From positions 117,383,434 through 117,447,433 of the forward strand of contig NC_088795.1 of the NCBI RefSeq assembly GCF_011386835.1: DNA of 64,000 bases. The letters are read 5' to 3'. Below the pieces are notes generated by a model. That model saw nothing but the letters and a program-made list of their open reading frames with translations. It made no database searches and was not told where the DNA came from. Made by a program: the position numbers and the translations under genes. Every line of letters begins with the position of its first letter. The stretch's first letter is position 1. Origin of the DNA: Chrysemys picta bellii. Taxonomy: Eukaryota; Chordata; Testudines; Emydidae. Positions 48,559-60,560 of this stretch are shown piece by piece.

Positions 48559-49333
48559 CAGAACCCTGCGCAGATACAAAAAGGTGTATCCGCATCCGTT
48601 CTGCAAAAATTATCTGCGGCTATCCGCATTGACGGATGCGGATATCCATGGATTTGCAAGGCTCTACACTGGGGTTGGGCTGAGGCTCTGAGGCACCCCC
48701 CCCCCAGAGCCCAGTTGGGGAGAGCCGCGCGGAAAGTTGTGGGGAGCCTGTGCAGAGCTGCGGACCCTCTACCTGCCCTCGGCTGGGAGGGGAGCCTGGG
48801 AGGTGGGGGCACATCTGGGGGCTGCTCTCAGCTTCCCCCCGCACACCGTGGGCAGGTGGAGGGTCTGCCGCTGCTCCCCACAGCTCTCTGGGTGGGCTCC
48901 ACGCTGGCCTGAGCAGTCCTGTCCAGTGTCCCCTGACCCCAGAGCCCCCACACAGGGCAGGTGGAGGTAACCAGGCTCCCCACAGTTGGCTGTCCCTGAC
49001 CCAGCTCCGGCCACTGGGGGAGACGTGGTGGCTCTTGGAGCCACAGCCCGGCTAGGGGAAGAGCTGGGCAGGCCGCTGCGGGGAGCTGCGGCGGACCCTC
49101 CACCTGCCCTGGGAGGTGGGGCCCGAGCAGTCCCCTGCCCAGTGTCCCTGCCCTCCAGGCCCCCCCCCCAGCCCAGGGCAGGTGGAGGGTCTGCGCCACA
49201 GTTCCTCATAGCTGCCCACCCGGCTCTTACTGTCAGAGCTCTGCGCGGATACAAAATTTGTATCTGCATCCACGCTATCCACAATAATGGTCCACGGATA
49301 CAAAGCAGGCACCCACGTTTTTGTAGGGCTCTA
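48559..49333. mobile_element. Composite hAT-like element with GC-rich core
   Basis: Two related segments of about 100 bp (48559-48665 and 49234-49333), each with CTGCGC(A/G)GATACAAA at the left and AGGGCTCTA or AAGGCTCTA at the right, flank a GC-rich core with repeated GGGCAGGTGGAGG-type units. The outermost ends are inverted (CAGAACCCTG and GTAGGGCTCTA), with an imperfect 8-bp duplication TCTACACA/TCTGTACA. The long frames in the core have no recognisable domain. Confidence 0.6.
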
Positions 49334-49879
49334 TCTGTACATCTGGGAATAATGCTTAAATAATCCAAAAGTATGTATTTTATGACTTTTAAACCGAACT
49401 TTGTAGAGTACATAATATGCAACATCCCAAATTTAGGCTAATAAATTTAACAAGTTTAGATATTAGCATCCAATATTCAGGTACATCACTCATAAAAGAT
49501 TATACTAAGAGTAGCTTGTGGAAAGCAAATATAGTAATGAGTGTAGATTGTCTCTCAGTAATTGAGAATTTAGGATAGGTTGTCCCTTAGTGAACCTGCT
49601 GCCATCATTACCCACTTCTACATACTCTCCCCCAAATGTCCTATGAGGTGGGGGAGGAGGGGAGGAAGATTGGTATCCGTTGCACTCAATACCAGGGAGG
49701 GTAAAAGGACCAGAAGGCACCCATTCCCATTTCTTTGATTGTTATTGCAGTGCATCTGTAAGCAAGCTTTTCTTGTTTCTCCCCCCACAGTGTTAACTTG
49801 GGGCAAAAGGGCAGATATCTTACTTTTGTTTGCTGTCTCTGTGTGCTTGTGTTGTGTGTATAATAAAACTTAGCGGATT
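49334..49879. other. Intergenic DNA
   Basis: No gene is recognised. It abuts the truncated end of the Harbinger remnant. Confidence 0.4.
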
Positions 49880-50673
49880 GAGGAGAAAATGCTCTTTATT
49901 CATTCAACCCATCGTGGATGTTGGGGGTGGAGTTTACAGGGGAGAAAATGCAATGGAGGGGACAGTTTGGTAAGGAACAACACAGATAAGTGTTGCATTA
50001 CTCTGGCTCATTGCGGAAACTGGTTTTCAGAGCCCCTCTTCTTATTGCCCTGGTGTCTGGCCGCTCAAAATTGGTTGCCAGGCAATCTGCCTCAACCCCC
50101 CACCCTGACAGAAACTTTTCTTCCTTTGTTTCACAGATATCATGGAGCACACAGCAGGCAGCAATAACAATGTGGATATTGCTTTCACTGAGGTCTAACC
50201 TAGTTAGCAAACACCAGCGACCTTTTAAACGTCCAAAGGCACATTCCACCCCCATTCTGCACTTGCTCAGCCTATGGTTGAACTGGTCCTTACTGCTGTC
50301 CAGGCTGCCTGTGTATGGCTTCATGAGCCATGGGAGCAAGGGGTAGGCTGGGTCTCACAGAATCACGATTGGCAGAAGAAGGGAGGGAGGGAGGTAAGTG
50401 CATCATGGGAGGCTAACACAATGTTCCCATAAACACCTGCACCAATGTTTTGGTACCATAAGGCATTGCAAGCCCAACCCAAAATTCAACTCATCTACGT
50501 GCACTGTGGGATAGCTACCCACAGCGCAGTGCGTCGATGCAAGGCCTGCTCGTGAGGATGCACTCTGCCAACACAATAAGTGTAGTGTGGACACACAAGA
50601 TTGAGTTGCTTAAATCGGACGCTCGATGTTGACTTACATAAAGTCGACTTAACTTTGTAGTATAGACAGGGCC
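49880..50673 (-). mobile_element. Truncated PIF/Harbinger transposon
   Basis: The right-hand boundary carries the terminal sequence GGCCCTGTCTATACTACAAA (read on the minus strand from 50673), fitting the Harbinger termini elsewhere in the window. The minus strand encodes a transposase fragment (50339-49998). No matching inverted terminus is seen on the left, so the copy is truncated there; the left boundary is approximate. The adjacent CR1 begins directly at 50674. Confidence 0.7.
49998..50339 (-). pseudogene. Harbinger (HARBI1-like) transposase fragment
   Basis: The 113-residue frame starts LPWLMKPYTG and continues with FNHRLSKCRMGVECAFGRLK, GRWCLL and VIAACCVLHDICE. The VECAFGRLKGRW block and the ACCVLHNIC-like block are hallmarks of the C-terminal part of the PIF/Harbinger DDE transposase (DDE_Tnp_4). 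The VE glutamate of that block is probably the third acidic catalytic residue. The N-terminal half with the first two aspartates is absent, so it is a remnant. Confidence 0.85.
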
Positions 50674-52762
50674 ATAGACTTTAAGGTCAGAAGGAACCAT
50701 TATGATCATCTAGTCTGATCTCTTGCATATTGCAGACCCCAAAACCTCACCCACCCACTCCTGTAATAGACCCCTACCCTCTGGCTGAGTTACTGATGTC
50801 CTCAAACCATGATTTAAAGACTTTAAGTTACAGACAATTTGCCATTTATACTAGTTTAAACCTGCAACTGACCCGTGCCCCAGGCTACAGAGGAAGGCAA
50901 AAAACCCCAGGGTCTCTGCCAATCTGACCTTGGGAAAATTCCTTCCAGTCCCCAAATATGGTGATCAGTTAGACTCTGAACATGTGGGCAAGACCCACCA
51001 GCCAGACACCTGGGAAAGAATTCTCTGTAGTAACTCAGAGCCCTCCTCATCTAGTGTCCCATCACCAGCCACTGGAAATATTTGCTGCTAGCAGTCACAG
51101 ATTGACCTACATACCACTGTAGGCAGTTTCCTCATACCATCCCCTCCATAAACTTATCAAGCTCAGTCTTAAACCAGTTAGGTTTTTGCCCCCACTGCTC
51201 CCCTTGGAAGATTGTTCCAGAACTTCACTCCTCCGGTGGTTAGAAACTTTCATCTAATTTCAAGACTAACTTGTTGATGGCCAGTTTATATGCATTTGTT
51301 CTTGTGTCCACATTGGCGCATAACTGAAATAACTCCTCTCCCTCCCTGGTATTTATCCCTCTGCCTTTGTTTGGTTAGGCTAAACAAGCCAAGCTCTTTG
51401 TCTCCTCTCATAAGACAGGTTTTCCATTCCTCTGATCATCCTAGTAGCCCTTTTCTGCACCTATTCCAGTTTGAATAATCTTTCTTAAAAATGGATGACC
51501 AGAATTACACACGCTATTCCAGATGACGTCTTGCCAGTGCCTTGTATAATGGTACTAACACTTCCCTGTCTCTACTGGAAACAGCTTGCCTGACACATCC
51601 TAGAATGCATTAGCCCAGGGATCAGCAACCCTTGGCCCGCAGCCCACCAGGGTAAGCCACCTGGTGGGCCAGGCCGGGCCGGTTTGTTTACCTGCCGGGT
51701 CCGCAGGTTCGGCCGATCACAGCTCCCACTGGCCACAGTTTGCCGCTCCAGACCAATGGGGGCTGCGGGAAGCAGCGTGGGCTGAGGGATGTGCTGGCCG
51801 CTGCTTCCCGCAGCCCCCATTGGCCTGGACTGGCAAACTCTGGTCAGTGGGAGCTGCGATCGGTTGAACCTGCGGACACGGGAAGTAAACAAACCAACCC
51901 GGCCCGCCAGGGGGCTTACCCTGGTGGGCCACGTTCCAAAGGTTGCTGATCCCTGCATTAGCCTTTTTCATGGCCACATCCCATTGGTCGCTCCTGTGAT
52001 CAATCAACACACCCAGGTTTTTCTCCTCTGTCGCTTCCAACTGATATGTCTTCAGTTTATAGCAAAAATTCTTGTTGTTAGTCCCTAAATGCATGACCTT
52101 GCACTTTGCACTATTAAATTTCATCCCATTTCTATGACTCCGGTTTACAAGGTCATCCAGATCATCTTGTATGATATTATGGTCATCCTCCATATTGGCC
52201 CAACCTCCCAACTTTGTCATCTGCACATTTTATTAGTGCACACCTACTTTTTGTGCCAAAGTCAGTAATAAAAATGTTAAATAAGATTGGTCCCAAGACT
52301 GATCTCTGAGGAGCTCCACTAGTAACCCCTGTGAGCCTGAGAGTTCACCTTTCAGAATCACAAGTTGTAATCTCCCCTTTAACCAGTTCCTTATCCACTT
52401 TTCAATTTTCATATTAATCCCCATCTCCAATTTAACAAATAATTTCCCAATAAATGCCTTACTGAAATCCAGGTAGATTAGATCTACTGCATTTCATTTG
52501 TCTAAAAAATCAGGTCGCTTCTCAAAGAAGGAAATCAGGTTGGTTTGGCATGATATACCGTTTGTAAAACCGTGTTGTATTTTATCTCAATTACCATTAA
52601 CCTCTATGTCCTTAACTACTTTTCTTTCAAAATTTGTTTCAAGACCTTGCATACAATTGAGGTCAAACTAACAGGCCTGTAGTTTCCTGGATCACTTCCC
52701 CCCCCTTTCTTAAAAATAGGAACTATTTTAGCAATTCTCCAGTCGTAGGGTTCAGCCCCTGA
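50674..52762 (-). mobile_element. CR1 LINE, antisense, 5'-truncated
   Basis: The 3' end lies at the left (TAGACTTTAAGGTCAGAAGG on the + strand). Reading on the minus strand from 52762 gives reverse-transcriptase-region fragments, including DDLDDLVNRSHRNGMKFNSA and KCKVMHLGTNN, the familiar CR1 segment following the catalytic site. Stops and frameshifts break the ORF. A hAT MITE at 51616-51955 disrupts it. Confidence 0.88.
51616..51955. mobile_element. Palindromic hAT MITE inside CR1
   Basis: Long inverted termini CAGGGATCAGCAACC and GGTTGCTGATCCCTG are flanked by a perfect 8-bp TSD CATTAGCC (51608-51615 and 51956-51963). The 340-bp interior is largely self-complementary, with the stems GCTTCCCGCAGCCCCCATTG and CACCTGGTGGGCC/TGGTGGGCC visible. 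No transposase remains. Confidence 0.92.
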
Positions 52763-53504
52763 ATTTTACTGAGTTTGCAGGCTAAGACCAATTCAGCACA
52801 GAAAATAAAGACCAGTTCTCCCACAGTACACTGCGAAAGAATTCACAGAGCAGCACAGCTTAGTGCAGTGCTAAGAACCATGGGATATGCCTCCAAAAGT
52901 CCTAGCACCCGAGTGTCCACAGTAACATTGTGCAGAGAGCCGAGTGGACATACTTGACTGTGGCTTCGCAGTGTGGCTGCTCGCCCCCAAGGCTGGCACC
53001 CAGCTTGGCCTATTACCCAAATTAACTCTGCAGTGAAGGCATATCCTTATTGTTGTTTAGGTGGCCCAGCTCAGAATAACTTTCCACTGATGCATGCCAG
53101 GAAAGCTGGGGGAGCTTGTCACTAACTCATCCCTCTGGTTCCCTAGGCCTTGGCTGCTGTTCTGCTCTCCAGACAGTTCAGCTCAGCTCAGTTCATCAGC
53201 CTACACTTCTAGGAGCAGGCCAGACTGCAGTTCTGGGTCCCAGATACCTTGCTGCCTGCCTTCACAAAGAGTGTAGAGAGAATACACTGTCATCCAATTA
53301 ACTCCCACCTGTGGGGAAAGCTGGGCAGCAGAAGGCAGATGCAGGCAGGTTCTGACACGGAAGAGGGACCAAACAAAAAAATGTCTCACATCTGGCTGTC
53401 TCAAAACAGCAAATTCTGTAGCAAAAATGCCCAACTCTGTCGCATCATGAAAAATGCCAAATGGGGGCTCTGATGAATGGGGCAATCCACACTTCTTAGA
53501 TATG
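52763..53504. other. Intergenic DNA
   Basis: No gene is recognised. The segment at about 52840-52980 has repeat-like character (AGTGTCCACAGTAAC...GTGGACATAC) but no clear ends. Confidence 0.4.
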
Positions 53505-53678
53505 CAAAAAGAACAGGAGTACTTGTGGCACCTTAGAGACTAACAAATTTATTTGAGCATAAGCTTTCGTGGGCTACAGCCCACTTCTTCGGATGCATAG
53601 AATGGAACATATATTGAGGAGATATATATATACACATACAGAGAGCATGAAAAGGTGGGAGTTGTCTTACCAACTCTG
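53505..53678 (-). mobile_element. Single-arm copy of the palindromic repeat family
   Basis: This is one arm of the unit seen as an inverted dimer at 36432. The + strand runs GAACAGGAGTACTTGTGGCA, GAGCATAAGCTTTCGTGG, TATATATACAC and GGGAGTTGTCTTACCAACTC. A short direct repeat AGATATG occurs at 53498-53504 and 53679-53685. Because it is not inverted, it shows the basic monomer; its ribozyme-like segment reads CCGAAGA (minus strand). Confidence 0.75.
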
Positions 53679-53765
53679 AGATATGGTGTTTCTGCCAGAG
53701 TCAGGCAGGCATCACTCCATCAGCTGTACTCTGTCCATGTTTTCAAGATTGTCTCCACAACCACA

Positions 53766-55075
53766 AGAGTCCCAGAAATGCAGGGCTGGAAGGGACTTCA
53801 CGAGATCATCTTGCCCAGTGGTTCTCAAATTTTGTATTGGTGACCCCTTTCAAACAGCAGGTCTCTGAGTGACCCCCTCCCCCCGTATAAATTAAAAACA
53901 CAATTTTTTATATTAAAGCCTATTTATTATCTAAGGTGTTCTTAATCTCCAACAAAAGGGATTCCACAGCCTCCCTAGGTAACCTGTTCCATTGCTTAAC
54001 TATTGTATAGTTATAATTTTTTCCCTAATATCTAATCTAAATTTGCCTTGCTGCAAACTAAGCTGATTGCTTCTTGTCCTACCCGTGGTGGACATGGAGG
54101 AAAATTGATCACCATCCTCCTTTATAACAATCTTTTGACATAATTGAAGACTGTTATCTTCTCCCTCAGCCTTCTCTTCTCTAGCCTAAATTAGACTTCT
54201 CTAAACCTCATGTCATTTTGCTGCTCTTCACTCTCCAATTTGTTCATATCTTCCTTAAACTGTGTTGCCCTAAACTGGACACAGTACTCCAGCTGAGGCC
54301 TCACCAGTGCTGAGTAGGGCAGAACAATTACCTCCCATGTTTTATATATGACATTCCTGTTAATACATCCCAGAATAACATTTGCCATTTTTTTGCAACA
54401 GTTTCACGTTGTTGTTGACTCATATACACTTTGTGATCCACTGCAACCCCCAGATCTTTTTTTCTGCAGTACTGCTGCCCAGCCAGTTATCCCCCACTTT
54501 GTCATTGTACTTTTGATTTTTTTTCTTTCCGAAGTATAGTACTCTGCACCTGACTTTATTGAATTTCATCTTATTGATTTCAGAGCAATACTCCAATTTC
54601 TGAAGATAATTCTGAATTCTAATCCTGTCCTCCAAAGTGCTTGCAACCCTTCCCAGTGTAGTGTTGTCTGTAAATTTTATCAGCATACTCTCCACTCCAT
54701 CATCCAAGTAATTAATGAAAACGTTGAATATTATTGGACCCAGGACAAACCCCTGTGGAGCCCCACAAGCTATGGCCACTAAGTTTGACAGCAAACCATT
54801 GATAACTACTCTATTGAGTGTTTTTTTAATCAGTTGTGCATCCACTTTACAGAAATTTAATCTAGGCCATATTCCACTAATTTGTTTGAGTGTCATGGGG
54901 GACTGTCAAAAGCCTTATTAAAGACCAAGTAGATAATTTTTACTGCTTCTCCCCATCCACAAGGCTGGTCAACCTGTCAAAGAAGGAAATTATGTTGGTT
55001 TGGTATGATTTGTCCTTGATGAATCCATGTTGGCTATTTATCACCTTATGATCCTTTAAACATACTTATTAAGAA
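53766..55075 (-). mobile_element. CR1 LINE, antisense, diverged subfamily
   Basis: The + strand starts AGTCCCAGAAATGCAGGGCT, the complement of a CR1 3' tail. On the minus strand the frame 54896-54420 includes FVLGPIIFNVFINYLDDGVE, MLIKFTDNTTLG and MKFNKVRCRVLYFGKK. The first resembles the QGSVLGP...F..YINDL block and the second a decayed FADDT catalytic motif (FTDNT, second D changed). Stop codons break the frame. It holds a hAT-like fragment at about 53817-53928. Confidence 0.88.
53817..53928. mobile_element. hAT MITE fragment within CR1
   Basis: AGTGGTTCTCAAATTTTG, GGTGACCCCTTTCA and CTCTGAGTGACCCCCTCC, followed by ATAAATTAAAAACAC, resemble the 5' part of a CAGTGGTTCTCAAAC hAT MITE. No right terminus is present, so the copy is partial. 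Confidence 0.6.
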
Positions 55076-56500
55076 ATGAACGCTGAGATTCAGGAGCACA
55101 ATTCTGTGACTAGAGGTGATTTCCATGTGAAATTCTGTGGCCTAGAATACTCCAGGCCCTGCCTACTTATGTTACAAATACATTTGTAAGGCTGCTCTGA
55201 AGTAATATGTACAGTATGAGAACCTAGATAGGCCTTCCAGAAAGTCTGGCTGAAAGATCCCTCTAATGCTGTAAAGATATTTGGAATGTTCCTAAATGCC
55301 ACATACATTTTTCTATAGGGTAAACTGTTAGCTTAGTGACAGGCTAAAAATGCAGTCCCCCCTTTCTGGAATCAAAGGGTCTGAATCACTGCTGTGACTG
55401 TAAGCTCTCTCTGACTGTAAGCAAAGATTGTCTTTGTGTTTTCTGTCTGTCCAGCACCTAGCACACTGGTGTACTGGTCCATGGAGCTCCTAGGCGAGCT
55501 CTGCTCTGCTTCCCCAGCTCATGTAGTTTTCCCTGCTGAAGCCTGGTTTTAGGCATATTCTAAATTGGATAATAAAAACATCTGATATTATTGCTGGCAA
55601 TAACGGCTGCGTATTTTTACTGGGCGTTAACAATGAGTGTTATTAGGGGAATTCAGTAACTCTTAAACTATCCAAGCTATTTTGCTATATACTCGCCCAA
55701 ATACATTTCTTGATAGGCAATTAAAATTCTGTTGTAGCAACGTTGGCTTTCAAGTTCCTCACTTTACCATTATTGTATTTATTTATTTTTTGACATGCTA
55801 TGTGCGTGATTTACAAATGGGATTAGAAATGAAATCTTTATATAACAGCTATTGTAAAATCATATAAATGCTATGCAGTATTTGTTTGTATTAAACCATC
55901 TAATTAAAGGGATCTTGTAAGGTCCAGAGCTAAGGGAATTCTGCACAGCAGAAGGTGCAAACATTTGTTTGAGTTAACAGTAGAAATTTGGCTAGACAGT
56001 TCCATTGTCCCTTTTTATTCATTTCACACAAACACTAGTACAAGCTAGTTTTGGTTCAAAAGTAATATTGGCAGAAAGAAACATTCTTGAAAATTCTCAT
56101 GTGAATATGTGTTTGCATGAAGGTATTCCTGAGATATGTTTGCATGGCCATCTTGAAGCCTCTTTGATTTCCCTCCTTCTGCTTGCAAATGTTTGAATCA
56201 TTTAATCAAAGAGCAGAAACAATACCATGTGACTTAGGCAGTGTTGCCAAGACTCCCAATTTCATCACAAGTCTCATGATATTTGATGTTTTTTCTATGG
56301 CCCTAAATCCTGGAGTCATGCGAGTTCACCAGAATCTCTCAGCTTTAACTTTAAAACAAGAAAGTTTCTAGCCCTTTAGGTTGTGGAAACAAGTATGAAA
56401 AAGTAAAGATGCAAAAGAAGAAGATCAATAAAAACCTCCAAATTTATTATTTTTAAAGTCTCATGATTGTTAAGTCAGTTTTACGACTTTTTGGGTCCTG
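55076..56500. other. Intergenic DNA
   Basis: An L2-type tail lies at about 55400-55500 (GTCCAGCACCTAGCACACTG). No gene is recognised. Confidence 0.45.
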
Positions 56501-57276
56501 TGTTAGAGGGCTTTCCCTCCACCCTCCCACTTCCCTGGCTCTTGTCACGCAGACAGCAAGCAGCAAAAGACCAGAAGTCCGAAGTGCAGACAATGTGATG
56601 TTTATTGGGGTTAATTTCTAGCCAGCATGATTCCAATTTTCCCACCTACTTCCTGTTTGACTCCAGTTTATGTAGTAATATTCTCAGCTATACCTTAACC
56701 AATCATTTTACTGAAATCTATCTAACCAATCCTAACATATTGTAACATAATTCTCTAGCCAATAATATCCCATTACCCTAATTAACTTACACCTTCCAAA
56801 ATTAATTATACATCTGACAGAAACAATTAGAGAACCAGACAGATTAACAATAGAAAAGTGAGGGCCATAAAGATAAAACATATAGAAATGAGGGTTTTGC
56901 AATCGCAACCATTGATAAGTGATTTCTTGCCAGACAGGATGTAACCATCTTAAGATCTGTTTCTTTATCTGGTAGTGATAGGAAGACGATCCTGTCCTGA
57001 TAGTGCCCAACTGCCCAATACCACCTATTTCAATGTGACTGGTTTGGGGTGTGAGGATGTGACCATACGCTTCCCAGCTTATGGCTGCCCCTGCTGCTTA
57101 GCCAAACAAGGCCTCAGACTATCCTAGTGAGAGAAGGCCCATATGCAGGCAGACTTGTGATTTTGATTCTTTGTTTTATATCCCTGTAACTAGCTAAGTG
57201 ATAAAAATACACTTAAGTTCTTAAAGTATAGGCCTTTGCAGACAGGCCTGCATATCTATATTCTAACATCTTGACA
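56501..57276 (-). mobile_element. Solo endogenous retroviral-type LTR (minus strand)
   Basis: Read on the minus strand, the element starts TGTCAAGATG and ends CCCTCTAACA. It holds a TATA-like ACTACATAAACT and an AATAAA (complement at 56601-56606), in the order expected for U3-R-U5. The flanks CCTG/CGTG could be a 4-bp TSD with one change. No gag, pol or env sequence is attached, so it is a solo LTR without coding capacity; the frame at 56732-57010 is within U3 and unsupported. Confidence 0.68.
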
Positions 57277-57532
57277 CGTGATTATTGAACACTTGGGTGA
57301 CCAATTATGCACCACAAAGACAGAATAGGGAAAGCTGAAGATGCAATCTAAGCAAATTGTTTGCAAACAAACCATAGGCTGAAATATGTTTGCATAAAGT
57401 GTCTGCCTTCCGCCTCTAGGAACTCTTTAGGTGTTTGTACCTTCCTGAGCAGAACGTCTTTCAGTGCTGCCCGTGGGGCAATGCAACTGTGTAGAGCCCC
57501 CAGTATTAGACTCTTTAGTTGTATGCAGTGTG
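57277..57532. other. Intergenic DNA
   Basis: Nothing is recognised. Confidence 0.4.
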
Positions 57533-57667
57533 GCTGTAGCTTTGTCAGCCCCAGGATATTAGAGGCACAAGGTGGGTGAGGTAATATCTTTTCTGGACCA
57601 ACTTCTGTTGTCTCTCTCACCAACAGAAGTTGGTCCAAAAAAGATATTACCTCACCCACCTTGTCTC
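57533..57667. mobile_element. Palindromic interspersed repeat
   Basis: Inverted arms ACAAGGTGGGTGAGGTAATA and the complement ending at about 57664 surround CCAACTTCTGTTG. The left flank TAGCTTTGTCAGCCCCAGGA resembles the terminal part of a related repeat ending in CACGGCTAC. A diverged copy lies at 63690-63790 and a fragment at 12228. The exact class is unknown; it is plausibly related to the ribozyme-like palindromic families. Confidence 0.65.
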
Positions 57668-57785
57668 TGTAGACTCGTTAGGACAGGGACCATCTTTTTG
57701 CTCTGTGTTTGTACACTGCCAATGAGGTCCCAGTCCATGACTGGGGCTTCTAGGTACCAGCACAATACAAATGATTAATAATAAT
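57668..57785 (+). repeat. L2-type 3' tail
   Basis: AGGACAGGGACCATCTTTTT, CTGTGTTTGTACACTGCC and GTACCAGCACAATACAAATG, followed by AATAATAAT, match the sense tail seen inverted at 60428. Confidence 0.6.
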
Positions 57786-58571
57786 ACAGGACTGTGTCTT
57801 AATGGCACCATTGACCCTGAGGAATTAGTTGAAGAACATATTAGATTTTTGTCTGCTTTTCTGTGGCTTATGTTCAGAAATCCTTGTTTTGTTTCTAATT
57901 TTTTTATGAAGCATTTATTGGTGAAGGGTATATGATGGCTAGCAGATAGCCGGCAGAGATTAATAATCACATTAATGTTCTTTGTGTATATATATAATTT
58001 TGCCTTGAAACCTGTTCATTATGTCTACAGAACTATGTTTCCATTATTACCTTTATCCGCTTTTCTGCATTACCTCCACTTGTTAATTACCTCTATTTGC
58101 ACCTTGCCTTAAATTAGGCCCTGTTGCTGCAAACACTTCCACATGAGCTGAACTTCACAACCATGAGTTGCCCCACTGAAGTTAATGGGACCACTTGCAA
58201 TAGTAAAATTAAGCACATGTGGAAGTGTTTGCAGGATTGGGGCCTTAGATCTTCTTTGAGGCAGGGACCATCTCTTACTCTGTGTTTGAAGATGCCCACC
58301 ACAAGTGGGTCCTGATTCTGATTCAGTTCTCTGGGTGCTCCTGTAAAACGAACAATAAATAATACTCATATATTAATGACAAAAGATTTACCATTCTCCG
58401 TTAGCCTTTTTGAAAGCACCAATGAAAGAATGAGATTTTTATTAACTGAGTTAAGAAAGATTTTATGTCCAGTAATTTATTGCTATCATTTGATTTTTGT
58501 GTGACAAACACCAACACACGCCGGAAAAATGGATTGCTAGAATTGGTCAGTTAAAATTGTGGATGTAGAGC
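57786..58571. other. Intergenic DNA with ancient repeats
   Basis: Positions 58115-58250 form an imperfect palindrome (GCTGCAAACACTTCCACATG against CACATGTGGAAGTGTTTGCA). Positions 58240-58370 carry a diverged L2-type tail. No gene is recognised. Confidence 0.5.
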
Positions 58572-58642
58572 ATGATTCAAAGCCCATTGAAGTCAATGGA
58601 AGTCTGCCCACTGACTTCAACAGGCTGTAGATCAGGCCCATG
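58572..58642. repeat. Ancient approx. 70-bp palindromic repeat
   Basis: ATGATTCAAAGCCCATTGAA pairs imperfectly with the right side TTCAACAGGCTGTAGATCAG. A similar unit occurs at 63169-63240. The family was not identified. Confidence 0.6.
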
Positions 58643-60427
58643 GGTGATTAAGCTATCATAACAGGAAATAAATTTGGAATGGATGTTTCAGGAGGGGGAT
58701 GTTGAATATTTATCTAAAATAATCACATTTGTATATTTTTAAGGGAACTTCTCAGCATAGTTTGACAGTTTGTTATAAGAGTTTATAAGAAGCAGTGAAC
58801 TATGACTGCTCTTATTTCATGCCTGTGACTGGGTTTTAATTTTAAAATGTTTAATTGAGAGACTTTGCTGGAAGACTCCATATTTCTAAAGCAATCCAGT
58901 CACTTGACTGGAAAATGCTACTTTTCACTTCAAAATTAGTAAATGATTTGAAACTGGACCTCCTATATCTGGAGAGACATTTGCAGAATAATAAACACAT
59001 TGTGCCTGGTTCTTGTTTATACGAAGGCTGCGTTAGACTGCTAGTAGCGTAAAGCAGCCTTAATGTGGGCGGATATTATATCTACACTCAGTCTAAGGCC
59101 CTTTTAGATTGCCAGAGCTGTGCTAAGGGGCCTTAAACAACGATTAAGAATCAAGTCCATTAGGTCATATCCCAGAATTAACTGGGAGTAATTCTACTGA
59201 AAGTAATGGTATTACCATAGCCTCGTCCTTATGCCTGAGATGGTTAAAAGATGACAAATCAGCCTCAAAGGTTGTGTGATCAATGTACTTATCCCTCATC
59301 TTGGCGCAGTCTAGGATGCACTGCCCCTTACCCCAATTGTATAATGCCAGGATCTGTGAGGAATATGGCCTTTATTAATCTGTTTGATTTTTCCCACTGC
59401 TAGTCTAGCATGGCTCTGGCCTGCATGAGAAAGCACATGCACTATGATAGGCAAGGGCTATATCCTACCCTTCCCTTCTACATCCTCATACACAAAGGCA
59501 GGATGGCAGTGAGTCAGGATCATCCCCCTGATCCCCTGCCTGCCTGATCCAGGTGTGGTGTGCAGAGATGTATTTTGATAAGTGCTGCTCCCTTTGTGTG
59601 GTGGTGCTCAAGGAGGTAAGAAGCTGATTGGTATGGTGCTAAGGGTGTTAACTGAGATTCAGAATGCCACGTTCCATGTTTGTTCACGTTGGTGTTACTT
59701 TCCTGGTGTGTGTCCATTGCCTCAATTTCTCTTTGCTTGTGCTTTTTTCTCCAAGAGCCAACTCTTGGGGGTGTTGAGAGCCCATTTCTGATGTCCTCTC
59801 CAGTAGGCCCAACTCCTTGCTTCCATTATCTTTCCCTCCCCTTTTCCAGTGAAACTCCTGATACTCATACAGAGGCACGGGGGACAATTGCTGGGTACTG
59901 GAAGATTAAGGAGGGGGAAGTGTATTTCCTTGGAGATGTTTAGGGTAGGATATAGAGGAACTATAAAATGTTTCCTTGCTGATGTCCCACTGTGTCTTAT
60001 CTTTTTCACAACTCTGAATGGCTAGAGATGCTTCTCAGAGGGGCCTGGATACCTGAGGCAGTCAACAATAAGGCAAGTGTTTTGAAGGGAGACCGTGTCT
60101 ATGTGTGCATCTTAGACTCAGTAGTGTAATCTTCTATTATCTAACACAAACAAACAAACAAACAAACAAAACCCAAACATTCCAAACTGCAATGGGTCCT
60201 ATGGAGAGATCTCTGCAAAAGTTGGGGGAAATGTATGTTTCAGAGGAACATTTTGTCTTATACTGACTGTTTTGGGAGTGGGATTTGTGTGAAGAAGAAG
60301 GCTGAGCTAAGAAAATTGACTGCACTGGGTGCTGTTGGGTCTGTTCCGAATGGAGGGTGGTCAGTAAAAGGGAGGGCACAGGCAACTCAGGTTGAGTCTG
60401 CTTAGTTAGTGGTGCCCTTGCTGTGAC
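58643..60427. other. Intergenic DNA
   Basis: A palindromic fragment TAAGGCCC...GGGGCCTTA at about 59094-59134 may be a MITE relic, and a (CAAA)n microsatellite lies at 60145-60171. No gene is recognised. Confidence 0.45.
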
Positions 60428-60560
60428 GATTATTATGTATTTGTACAGTGGTAGCTCCTGGGAGCCCCACTCATGGACCGGGACCCCATTGTGCTAGGTG
60501 CTGTACAAACACAGACCAAAAAAAATGGTCTCTGACTCAAGGATCTTACAATCTAAGTAG
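60428..60560 (-). repeat. L2-type 3' tail (antisense)
   Basis: ATTATTATGTATTTGTACAG, GGGACCCCATTGTGCTAGGT and GATCTTACAATCTAAG are the complement of the sense tail at 57668. Confidence 0.65.

Noticed and set aside
48769..49425. 218-codon minus-strand frame
   Set aside because: It lies across the GC-rich core and right end of a repeat, with no recognisable domain.
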